Below the pieces are notes generated by a model. That model was given only the letters and a program-made list of their open reading frames with translations. It did no database searches and was not told the origin of the DNA. A stretch of 64,000 nt of DNA from Palaemon carinicauda (taxonomy: Eukaryota; Arthropoda; Malacostraca; Decapoda; Palaemonidae): the NCBI RefSeq assembly GCF_036898095.1, contig NC_090768.1, positions 50,803,923 through 50,867,922 on the forward strand. Reading direction: 5' to 3'. Numbering within the stretch: the stretch's first letter is position 1; every line of letters begins with the position of its first letter. This document shows positions 24,121 through 33,283 of the stretch, one piece after another. Made by a program: the position numbers and the translations under genes.

Positions 24121-25194
24121 TATGTTGTCAGTCAAACATGGTAGTCCATCTCGTGTAGTTTTGCATAAAATTATCTCTGCTTATATTGTCATTGTAACTC
24201 CTACCACGTGCTAAAAAATAAAAAATTTAAACTAGGTTTGATGGTAAACTATCACATATAGAATATGTGTATTGGGGAAGATTGGCATTTAGTCTATTCA
24301 TCAGTGTGTTACACTTACCACGGTTTTGCAACTAATACACATTTTAAGTAATTTTTGTCAAACTTTTGCTCAAAGGAGATTATTCTCTTGAATGACAGTG
24401 AGTCAGTGTTTTCTACTATAAAGTCATTGTAATTCTTAGCAGTTGCAGGGATTTTAGTTAAGCATAGCACAAAAGTTTTTATAGGTTTATCTGTTGCATT
24501 CAAGGTTTTGTCTAGTGTAATTAGTCATTAATTTGGTATTTCTTTTTTTGTGCTAGAGGTCATAGGTTTGTTGCACCCTCCTCAGTCATATGTATGTTTA
24601 TTAGCTACACTTATTTGTACTTACCTTGTTACAAGTCCTCCTACATGGTTGAAGGTAGTTCAGTCAGATTTTGTCATGGTAAACCATCATGCAGAAGTGT
24701 TCATACTGTGGTAAATTGTGGTTCCAAATTCCTAAGGTTTTGTACTTTTCAACTTTGCCATACCTTTAGAACCAGAGTAAAACAGTACTGTATATGATAG
24801 AAAATTAAAATGTGATATGTAAACTATTAATGAAAACCATTCAGTTGATGATTAGGTGAATAATTTTGACTGAACTTAATATTAAAAATACTGTCTTTTG
24901 GGAATTTGTTAATTCACTGACCAATCACATCAGGGTAAAGATAATCCTGATGGTGGTGTCATCTTCAACATGTTATCAATTGTAAGGTTTTCTAACATTG
25001 GTAGAGTGGATGAAAGTCAACACTTCCATTTGTGACTTACACCAACAAAGGGCCCTGATTCACAGATCCTTGACAAGTTAGCAGTAGATGCATTCTTGGG
25101 AAGTCCAACAATGTGGTAGAGCAGTTTACAAGTCTTATCCAAGTAGGAGTACTGTTTGAGCAGACAAGCTTAGTTGACAGGGACACATTGTAAG

Positions 25195-25226
25195 GGTCAA
25201 ATTTGATCCCTACATCATTGCTTGGC
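25195..25226. repeat. 32-bp direct repeat, left copy, flanking element A
   Basis: Identical to 30116-30147. The two copies bracket DIRS element A exactly: element A sequence begins at 25227 and stops at 30115. It behaves like a target-site duplication, which DIRS elements do not normally produce. Confidence 0.9.
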
Positions 25227-25644
25227 TAAATTCACAAATTTTAAGTAATTTGTATTTTTCCTAAGAGTATCTACCTCGAACTACTTTCTTAGAAGTATCT
25301 GGGATCTCCTCCCAACCGACCAGAATTTTGTGTAGTTTACCCCACTCCCGTCTTCTATGCGGGGTAACCTCTGGCGGAGTGATACGCGCCCAGAGACGAC
25401 CCGGGGTCAGAGAGTATGCTTGCTCAGGTCTCAATCTCCAGTAAGTTTCTGGTCGCATCGTGGATAACATCCCGACGCTGTCTCTTACCCAGTGCGACCC
25501 TTTGTGTCCCGGACCCCCTTTGTGTCACATGCGGTTCCCACGTGGTCCCTTTGTGCTCTTCCTTATCCTTTTCCCTCTGTGTTCCTGTGTCTCACGGTGC
25601 CTTACTAGTGCGTTACGGAGCATCCCCGTCGTTGCCCTGGGCCT

Positions 25645-27830
25645 ATGGCTGGTAAATCGTGTGGCGCCTTCCTCTCTAAACCTGAAGTTGACCCGCACTC
25701 CTTGTGTTCTTCGTGTAGGGGCAGTGTGTGTTCCCCTACAGCCACGTGCCCGGAGTGCGAGTCCTGGAACAAGGTGCAGTGGGTGCGTTACGGCACCAAG
25801 AAAAAGGAGTCCTCTAGGATATCGTCTAGGAAACCGAGTGTCGCTTCGCCCGGCGTTTCTTCGGACAGTCTCTCTCTGCCGCCTTCCCCTACCCAGTGTA
25901 GGGGACGAGGTAAGTCAGTAGCGGGGAAGAGGCCTGTGGCCCTTCCCCAGGAGTCTGATTTACCTGATAGTGGGATTGTGTCATCGATCCAGGCAAGCAG
26001 GGCCCGTCTCGTCGGACGATCCTATGTGGGGTAAAACTGCTGCAGCCTCTTCTTCCGCCTCTTGGGCATGTATTTCAGGTGCGTCAGCAGCCGAGGGTGC
26101 CGCCGAGAAGGAAGACTCACCGCCATCAGACCCCCTCGCGTGGGCTCCTCCGAAGACGCCCTTCAGATCACCCTTGAGGATGGAAGAGGAGTTCGAGACC
26201 TGGTTCCCCAGCGAGGAACTCCCCCGCTCCCCTCCAGCGCCTTCAGCTACGTTCCCGTCCGTCTTCCTGGAGCCTTCGTTGCCGACCGAACACTGTGTGG
26301 ACCCACCAGCAACGCGGCGCGACTCAGGCCTTTCAGTGAGGTCCTACAGGTCTTCGGGCCCCTTGGTCGAGGCCTACTCGGTTCCCCAGCGAGGAACTCC
26401 CCCGCTCCCCTCCAGCGCCTTCAGCTACGTTCCCGTCCGTCTTCCTGGAGCCTTCGTTGCCGACCGAACACTGTGTGGACCCACCAGCAACGCGGCGCGA
26501 CTCAGGCCTTTCAGTGAGGTCCTACAGGTCTTCGGGCCCCTTGGTCGAGGCCTACTCGGAAGATGGAGCCCCAAAGGACCATAGGAGACGGCGAGATAGG
26601 TCCCGCAGGAGGCGGTCTCGCTCACGATCCCGTTCCAGATCCCGCCACGTGGGTAGGCGCTCTAGATCCCCCAGGAGGAAGTATAGGAGAAGCAACTCGC
26701 CGGAGGAAGAATAGGTGCAGGTCGTCATTCCACATAGCCAACTTCTGGAGGCATCAGCAGTCCCGAGCACCTCGGGATGGCTCCCTAGGGCCTGCTCGCC
26801 AGTGAGATATGTCACCAGCAGCAGATATGATCGACAGAGGGAGTCGTCTCTTCAGGCCCCAAGGGACAGGCATAAGTCCGCGAAGGTTCAGACTCCATCC
26901 GCCCAGCGGAGAGAGTCGCCCCTTCAGTCTGGCAGCCTTGTCCCCGCCTCAAAATCAACGACGAGTCATCCGGAACGAGAGAGATTCCTTCCCTCTGCGG
27001 GCCTCTGGAAGAAGAGAGAAGTCCAGGACAGAGGCCTGCATCCCTGCAGCGATGCCCGTCCTACACCCTGAACCACCGAGACTGGACCACTCCAGGAAGA
27101 TGCCTCTTCCCCGTCGGAGGTCCTCCGTCACGAGCATTGGAGCGTCCAATGGAGAATGTAGATGACGGTGTAGAAGGTTCGGCAGCGGAAGATTAGGCAT
27201 ATAGGAGGGTGATAGGCCGCATTAGGTGTCACCACAGGCTTGACGAACCTGAGCCCTCCATTGACGAAGTCTGGCTCTCGAGCCTCAGCAGGCTGGTGGA
27301 TGCACCTGTGCAACAGAGGCCCTCACTAGCCCTTCCTTTGGCTAGGGATGTTAGGCTAGATATGGCGCATTTTGACAGGATCGTGGCCAACCACGCGGAA
27401 GCTCCCAAGAGCCAAAGTGCCTCCAAACTTCTCCAGGGCCTGGAGACCCAGAGCCGATTCTACCTTCCCGAAGGACACCGCTTGGGTCGCTGTACGGTGG
27501 AGCCAGCTGTCGCCATCCTGGGACAAGGAGCAGCAGAGGAGAGGGCTACCACTGCCCCAGTTTGTTTATCCCCTTCGGAAACGTCCATGATGGAGGAGCT
27601 GGCCAAGGACCTGGTACCCGTATCATCCTGGCTAGATTGGTGGGGTTTCAGTCCTTGCAGTCCCGGAGAACCAGGCCTTGCTGAAGGAGCTGATTAGCTC
27701 GGGAGGTAAGGCCCTAAAGTTCCTCTCCTACCAGTCCATCGCTCAGGCTGCCAATTGGATACTGTGGAAGAGGGACACTGTGCTCAACAAGCTCTTCAGG
27801 AGGCTCCCGACAGAGAAGCGAGGTCCCTGA
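25645..27830 (+). pseudogene. DIRS gag, element A (frameshifted)
   Basis: The likely start is MAGKSCGAFLSKPEVDPHSL, leading into a Cys motif with spacing C-x2-C-x4-C-x5-C-x2-C and a following Trp (about residues 21-41). A Ser/Pro-rich region follows, then an Arg/Ser-rich block around 26595-26690 (RSRSRSRSRSRH). The frame is then carried by pieces through 27209-27697 with HFDRIVANHAEAPKSQSASK and LVPVSSWLDWW, and ends near LPTEKRGP at 27828. A perfect 178-bp tandem duplication at 26202-26557 breaks the frame. Gag is the nucleic-acid-binding structural protein of the element. Its C-terminal boundary is not sharp. Confidence 0.7.
26202..26557 (+). repeat. Perfect 178-bp tandem duplication in gag A
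   Basis: Copies at 26202-26379 and 26380-26557 are identical by eye. Because 178 is not a multiple of three, the second copy is read in a different frame, so the duplication disrupts gag. Confidence 0.95.
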
Positions 27831-28345
27831 GGAGCCTGCCCCTGTGAGACGACTCAGTTTTCCCCCTGAAGGCGGTGGAGGAGACGGTAGAGAGGATCAG
27901 GAAGTAACAGGATGCGGGAGACCCCAGACCCCCTCCACTGAGAAGACCTGCCCAAAGAAGGACACCCTCCGATATCTCTCTCCCTCCTCGCGCCTCACCT
28001 AGCCAGCCCAGGAGAGACGCCCTTACTACGACCTGGCATCAGCCTTCGCAGCCCCCCTGTAGAGGAACGCCTGCTGCGCAGTCAGCCTTCAGGCCTTCCT
28101 ATTCGGCCGCCAGAAGAGGTCGTTCAGGCCGAGCCTCTCGAAGGAGATAGGGAGAGAGGCCCCCTACTCCTGCCGAAGCCTCAGGTGGGGGGATGCCTCA
28201 AACGTTCTTGGCAAGGATGGCGAGACCACGGAGCAGATCCGAGGACCGTAACAGTTCTGAAAGAAGGGTACCAGATCTGCAGGCGGAATAGTTGGCACCC
28301 AAAGACCCCTTGAGAAGGACGGCCCTGCAAGAATAGGTCTCTGCA

Positions 28346-28883
28346 ATGCTGGCGAAAGGGGCAATAAAACCAGTCAAGAACCCGGGTCCAGGGTTCTACA
28401 GCAGACTCCTCCTGGTGGAGAAAACGACAGGGGGCTGGAGACTTGTCATAAACCTCTCAGCCCTCAACAGATTCGTGTGCAAGACCGACTTCAAGATGGA
28501 CACTCCGAAGTCGGTCCTAGCGGCCTTGAGGGAGGAAGACTTCATGATGTCCATAGACCTCAAGGACTTTTAGTGCCAAATCCCTGTTCACCCCTCCAGC
28601 AGGAAGTACCTACGGGTAAAATGGGGTACCCAAACGTTGCAGTTCAAGACCCTCTGCTTCGGTCTGTCCACAGCCCCTCAGGTCTTCACGAGGGTCTTCG
28701 TAACAGTCTCAGCCTGGGCACACGAACAGGGTATCCGCCTGATTCGGTACCTGGATGACTGGTTGTTGCTTTCAGCCTCAGGGGAAGTACTGAGAGCGCA
28801 AGGCGCGAAGCTCCTGCAGTTCTGAAACGTCCTGGGTATCATCATCAACCTGGAGAAGTCCCAACTGATAACCCTCCACCAGG
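28346..28883 (+). pseudogene. DIRS reverse transcriptase, element A
   Basis: Fingers and palm of a DIRS-type reverse transcriptase: FYSRLLLVEKTTGGWRLVI, MSIDLKDF, VHPSSRKYLRV, CFGLSTAPQVFTRVF and the catalytic YLDDW (28748-28762). The two catalytic Asp codons are intact. Defects are an in-frame TAG at 28570-28572, where relatives have Tyr in DLKDVYFQIP, a TGA at 28823-28825, and a frameshift between about 28860 and 28884. The domain ends where the 28884 frame begins. Confidence 0.85.
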
Positions 28884-29819
28884 ATGAAATACCTCGGAAA
28901 GGTCCTGGACTCCCGGTTGGCGAGAGCCTTCCCTTCCGCGGAGAGACTGGACAACTTTGACCAGATCCTCCGTCCCTTCCTGTCGGACCAGCCTAGGAGA
29001 GCCAAGGACTGGCAGAGACTGATAGGCCACCTCGTGTCGTTAGAGAAGCTAGTCCCACAGGGGAGACTCAAACTCAGGGGAGTACAATGGAACCTGAAGG
29101 AGACCTGGAACCAGAGAGACTCCCCACACAAGGTGATCCCAATGTCCCCGGAGACGAAGGAAGTCCTAGAGTGGTGGCACGACAGATCGAACACCCTCAA
29201 GGGGATGCCCTTCGCAGCAGACCCTCCGGAGATGCTCCTGTTCATGTACGCATCCAAGGAGGGTTGGGGTGCTCATCTCCTCGACAGCACAGCAAGAGGA
29301 AGGTGGTTACCTGAAGAGAAGAACCTGCTAGAAATGATGGCAGTGCAAAGAGCGTGCCTAGAGTTCGTCCATCGGCTCCGGGGAAACACCGTGGCACTGA
29401 TGTGCGACAACGCCACGGTGGTGGCCTACATAAAGAAGAAAGGAGCACTGAAATCAAAGGAGCTGTGCGACCTCACATTGGAGTTTCTGGAATGGGCCGA
29501 AATAGAGCAGATCAAGATCTCGGCCAGATTCATCCTAGGGAAGAGAAACGTCCTGGCCGACGGCCTCAGCAGAATGGGTCAAGTGGTAGGGTCCGAGTGG
29601 GGCTCGCCAGTGATAGACCTCTTCGCCATGAGACTGAATGCACAGCTCCCCATGTTTTGTTCCCCTGTGCCAGATCCGGGGGCGGCGTTCGAGGACGCCT
29701 TACAACACCCTTGGGACAATCTCGACGTTTACGCCTTCCCTCCCTTCAGGATGCTCAGGCAAGTCCTCAACAGGGTGAGGCGAGCGGACAACCTGTGGAT
29801 GACTTTGGTAGCGCCCTAG
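28884..29819 (+). pseudogene. DIRS RT thumb / RNase H / linker, element A
   Basis: An open stretch of 311 codons. It begins with the RT connection (LDSRLARAFPSAERLDNF, LIGHLVSLEKLVPQGRLKL). The RNase H domain follows: FMYASKEGWGAHL, NLLEMMAV, CDNATVVAYI and KRNVLADGLSR. The first catalytic Asp (Asp in FSDASKEGWG of element B) is Tyr here (TAC, 29247-29249), which should abolish RNase H activity. The post-RNase H segment has VIDLFAM, FCSPVPDPGA, LDVYAFPPF and MTLVAP, then a TAG at 29817-29819. This segment is shared by all DIRS copies here. Confidence 0.85.
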
Positions 29820-30115
29820 TGGCCGGAGAGAGTGGTTCGCGGATCTAAAGGATCTGGCGCGCCTTCCTCCTTGGCCCCTTCCGGACAGACCAGACCTTCT
29901 CTGGCAACCGCACTTTCAAAGGTTCCACGGAAACCCTCGGTCCCTCTGCCTTCACGCGTGGAGGTTATTGAGCGTCTCCTGAGGAAGGAAGGGTATTCGG
30001 CGAAGATGGCAGCAAGGATGTCAGGGTACCTGAGACGTTCGTCAGCCACAGTATACCAGGCAAAATGGGCTACCTTCACTAAGTGATGCGTCTCGAAGAA
30101 CATCAAGCCGTTGCA
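29820..30115 (+). pseudogene. Tyrosine recombinase N-terminal fragment, element A
   Basis: The frame reads VEVIERLLRKEGYSAKMAA and SSATVYQAKWATFTK, matching the SAM-like core-binding domain at the start of the DIRS recombinase (compare GVYQAKWSVF in element B and RVYQSKWEVF in element C). A TGA replaces a Trp codon at 30084-30086. The sequence stops at 30115, before the catalytic domain with its R-H-R-Y residues. Confidence 0.8.
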
Positions 30116-30147
30116 GGTCAAATTTGATCCCTACATCATTGCTTGGC
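30116..30147. repeat. 32-bp direct repeat, right copy, flanking element A
   Basis: Identical to 25195-25226 with no mismatch by eye. After it the relic I sequence resumes. Confidence 0.9.
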
Positions 30148-31066
30148 AAAAATGCCTCTTTCTCTTTGCTGTTCACCATTGCCAGACCTGTTCACCATTC
30201 AGTTAAACAACGAAATTTCCAGTATTTTGCTCTGCATTCCTAGATAATTGATCAACAGCATTCAAGAACACCTTCCAACATCCCTGGAAATTCTAGACAC
30301 CAATGCCTATCTGTCCACTTGCCTGTATTGCCAATTACTCGAGTCCGTGACTTTTAAAGTTTGACATGACCCTAATTGCTCCCAACCAGCTGCAAGCCAT
30401 ATGATATCTGGATCAGCTGTTTTTTTTATCTTCATTTGTCGGGGAGCCCCTCAATCTTTGCGAAGACGACACCTTTCCAACTAGGACTTAGGCCTGGACT
30501 ACTGTATTTGTGAGAATTAACAAGATTCTTGAGTAGCAGGTGAGTCTTGCTCTCCTAATGAGCTCAAGCTGCATGAAATGTATTACGAGGCCTTAGGTCT
30601 CTTGATTGATAAATGAGCTCTACTAACTTGGCCATGGCAAATAAAGTTGGAAATGGCAAAAGTTATCCATTGCGTAATCTCAAGAGTTTGTGGCCAGGTT
30701 CTTACCCTGCCGTTCATGACATCATCTGTCTTCAGCTCTTTCTACCAGAGGCAACTCGTGGGAACCAGGATGGCTCCCTGTCCTGGTAGGACACCACAAC
30801 TCTTCCTACAGCAATGGAAGGAATAATAAAAAGGTCCTAGAACACTGCTGTTCTTTCTAGTTTTGTGGGACAATCAGACATGCTTTTCCCATAAGCAAGG
30901 AGTAAGATGGACCATCATAGATTTGAGCGCACAAAGTCAGGCATTCAGATGTAGCCCAGGACTCAGGGAGAACCTGTCAGTTGAATAGGTCTTGGAAATA
31001 AGCTTGAAGGAGTTCTACCACTCATGATGTGCAAGCCCTTCCCCCATTCCAATTGATGTTGGCATC

Positions 31067-31290
31067 ATGACACTGACTCCCGGCATCTCAGTCGAGAGAT
31101 TGGGTGCAGAGGGCATGATCTTCTCTTCATTCAAATTGGCTTTCATGGAGGCCACCTCTATGGCCAGCCTAGAAGCAACAACCTGGTTGAACTTGGACCA
31201 TTGGTCCCACACAGTATTGTGTTTTGCTTCTCAGAACCTGCGTGATCCCAAGAAGAAGGGAAAGTATCCAGACTTTGTGTTATTCATTTA
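31067..31290 (+). pseudogene. DIRS gag capsid fragment (relic I)
   Basis: The + frame MTLTPGISVERLGAEGMIF and ASLEATTWLNLDHW parallels GVSLERL...AMQATSWLDVW of the element B gag and LTPGTSIEKLG of relic H. The conserved pattern is G-x-S-[VIL]-E-[RK]-L followed about 30-40 residues later by an AxxWL block. The surrounding sequence is frameshifted. It is a structural protein fragment with no enzymatic role. Confidence 0.6.
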
Positions 31291-33283
31291 GAGCCAAAGT
31301 GGTCACCTTCATGTCATACCCGTCCACCAAATGAATACTCAAATGCAAAAACGTGGTGGTCTTAAAGCTAGGTAAGAGGTTGTGCATAGAAGACATTACA
31401 CATTTACCGCAGAGCTCAAAGGCAGCTTGTTTTCAGAAAAATGTGATGAGCACCCCTGTAGAGGTGCACGCTCCATTTAGGGTGGATGCAATGAGGGCGC
31501 AAGAGTTCCTGAGCGTGATTGGGGTGTGTGATGTGGTGAGCGCAGGGGCGAACGTGCATAGAAGAGGCCAATGGGTGCACCTCTGTAAGAGAGTGCGATT
31601 GGCACATAAGGGTTGGTGAGCTCTGACCAAGATGTGGAAGCTTATCTTCTAGAGTATGCTCTTGAGGTTTTGTATTGTTTTCCGCGGCATTAAATGAGGT
31701 GGTTTCTTTTCCTTCCTATTGATGTTGTCTCTGCATGGTGCATCTTCTCTCTTTTTCTCTGCTGGGTGCGTAGTGAACAGCAAATCCGAAACAGATGGAG
31801 AAGTTGAATAACTTACACTATTTGGGAAAGAAGAGTGAGGTCGTTTCCTCTTTGAATTCATTGTCATCTGTCTTTCCATGGACTACCCCTGGTACTACAA
31901 AGAGGGGATCCACATCAGGAATTTCTTCCACTGTTGCTCTAAGTGGGGAAGTTCCCTTTCTGGTACCAAGGTCTTGTATCAATATATGCATTGAAGAGAA
32001 TCCTTCTAGGCCTAAGGAAAGCCAGAGCATCTTTATGATAATTTTCTTAGTGTTCTTAGCAATTTTAGGCAGCTCACTAAGAGGAGAAGAACGAGAGTTC
32101 ACTGCCTCTCCTGTGGAAGCCGCTACCTCCGTTTCTTTTGTAGCTTGCCCAAGTGTAATGTCACAGTCATTGTCTTTGTCAATGGCCCGGAGAAGGGCCA
32201 GAAGTTAGGTTACCTGAAGAAGAAAGAAGAGTGCCTACAGACTTCCTCGCTTTCGAGGATGATTAAAACTGCGGTATCAGCCAATTTCTGCACGCTTTGC
32301 AAGGGGAGGACTAAAATCAGTCATGCCTCCTGCAAGAGGCGCACGAAGAATGGAGATCCACGTGATTCCTACTTGTGAAGATGCCGCACTTCCATCCAAC
32401 CACTTTAGGCCAGGACCGCATGTCCAGTTGTGGTCTCTCCATCACACCTCTGCAGCTGAAGTAAAAAAATTACCACAATAAGATTAGAGTCAAGTTACAG
32501 CTAAGCTGAAATCATAGAGTCACAGTTAAGCTTTAATCCACTCTAAGTATGTGGGTTTGTATCCATGTTGGAACAACTAAATATTTACAGTATATTAAAA
32601 CCCCTTAAATTGATAATTTAATGAACTAAGATATCAGTACCCTCCCCCTTTGTTTCTACTGGCTACTCTATAAATTTTGGTAACAGTTTAGGAAGGCCTT
32701 GCCTAGGCTATATGTGATTTGCTTAAACTACCTTGTGGAAATATACCAGCTTAGTATAACTTTGTTGACTTATATAGACAGGGTCTTTCTTTCTTTTGTT
32801 TAGCCAAGGTAACTAAAGGGTACTGTCCAATGGGATGGTTACCAACTTACTGGGTATTCTTGTCATAGCATTTGCATAATATTAAAACTTGAGTAAAAAA
32901 TATCAAGATAAAATAGCATTGCTTGTCAGGGAAAACACCATTCATAGCTTAGGCAACTAATGACATCATAATGAAAAGTCTTTCAATGATGGTTAATTAA
33001 AGGTTGTCTCCTGATGATAGTTTCAAGCCAGAGAAGACACTTGTCAACTTCCTGATTAGGTAATTCATGATCCCTCTTGGCTAACACTAAAATGTTCTTG
33101 GCTATATACAGTAGCGTTAAAATATTCTGGGCTGTGTAGCGGAAGTAAAATTAGATTTGTACATTTTAAAGGAATGTGGATTTTGTAGTTGATAAAACTT
33201 TATTTCCAAACTATTTTATAAATGCATGCATTTCCGTTTGAGTAATGATCCTCTCATCTTATTTTTTTTTTTTCATCTTACAG

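Larger units (their letters stand above)
25227..30115 (+). mobile_element. DIRS element A, 3'-truncated
   Basis: It carries the 5' terminal region (CACAAATTTTAAGTAATTTG... to about 25560), which is homologous to element D at 62454-62780, then gag, reverse transcriptase, RNase H and the start of the tyrosine recombinase. The element stops abruptly at 30115 inside the recombinase, so the 3' terminal repeat and ICR are missing. Gene order is gag-RT-RNase H-recombinase. No methyltransferase domain was recognised. The coding region is broken but reads through for long stretches, so it is younger than G, H and I. Confidence 0.85.
24900..32590 (+). mobile_element. DIRS-like relic I (gag), split by element A
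   Basis: An older DIRS gag relic of the G/H family. The right part (30116-32590) has a gag-like block at 30240-30330 (DNA similar to G around 9890-9950), a block with GTRMAP and PQLFLQ at about 30755-30815 that parallels G at 10390-10450, and the capsid block PGISVERLGAEG at 31080-31115, followed by ASLEATTWLNLDHW. The 3' end near 32560 resembles the ends of G and H. The left part before 25226 is assigned only because the same 32 bases occur on both sides of element A; its own outer limit is uncertain. Confidence 0.5.
17435..33283 (+). other. SDA1 intron 2, 15.8 kb of nested transposons
   Basis: The intron runs from GTGAGT at 17435 to ACAG at 33283. It contains a Jockey/CR1-type LINE split by a Tigger transposon, then a DIRS gag relic split by DIRS element A. 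These insertions account for most of its length. The stretches at 17435-18060, 24120-24900 and 32590-33280 are AT-rich and hold nothing I can identify beyond the 3' polypyrimidine tract before exon 3. Confidence 0.9.

Noticed and set aside
25460..26517. Several overlapping 85-200 residue + strand frames
   Set aside because: They are alternative frames of GC-rich gag A; only the frame with the Cys motif and its continuations is supported.
30195..30420. MTLIAP and FQHPW in relic I, resembling the post-RNase H linker of elements A and B
   Set aside because: The DNA here aligns better with the gag-like stretch of relic G (about 9890-9950), and gag capsid sequence follows downstream, so the linker resemblance is probably coincidence.
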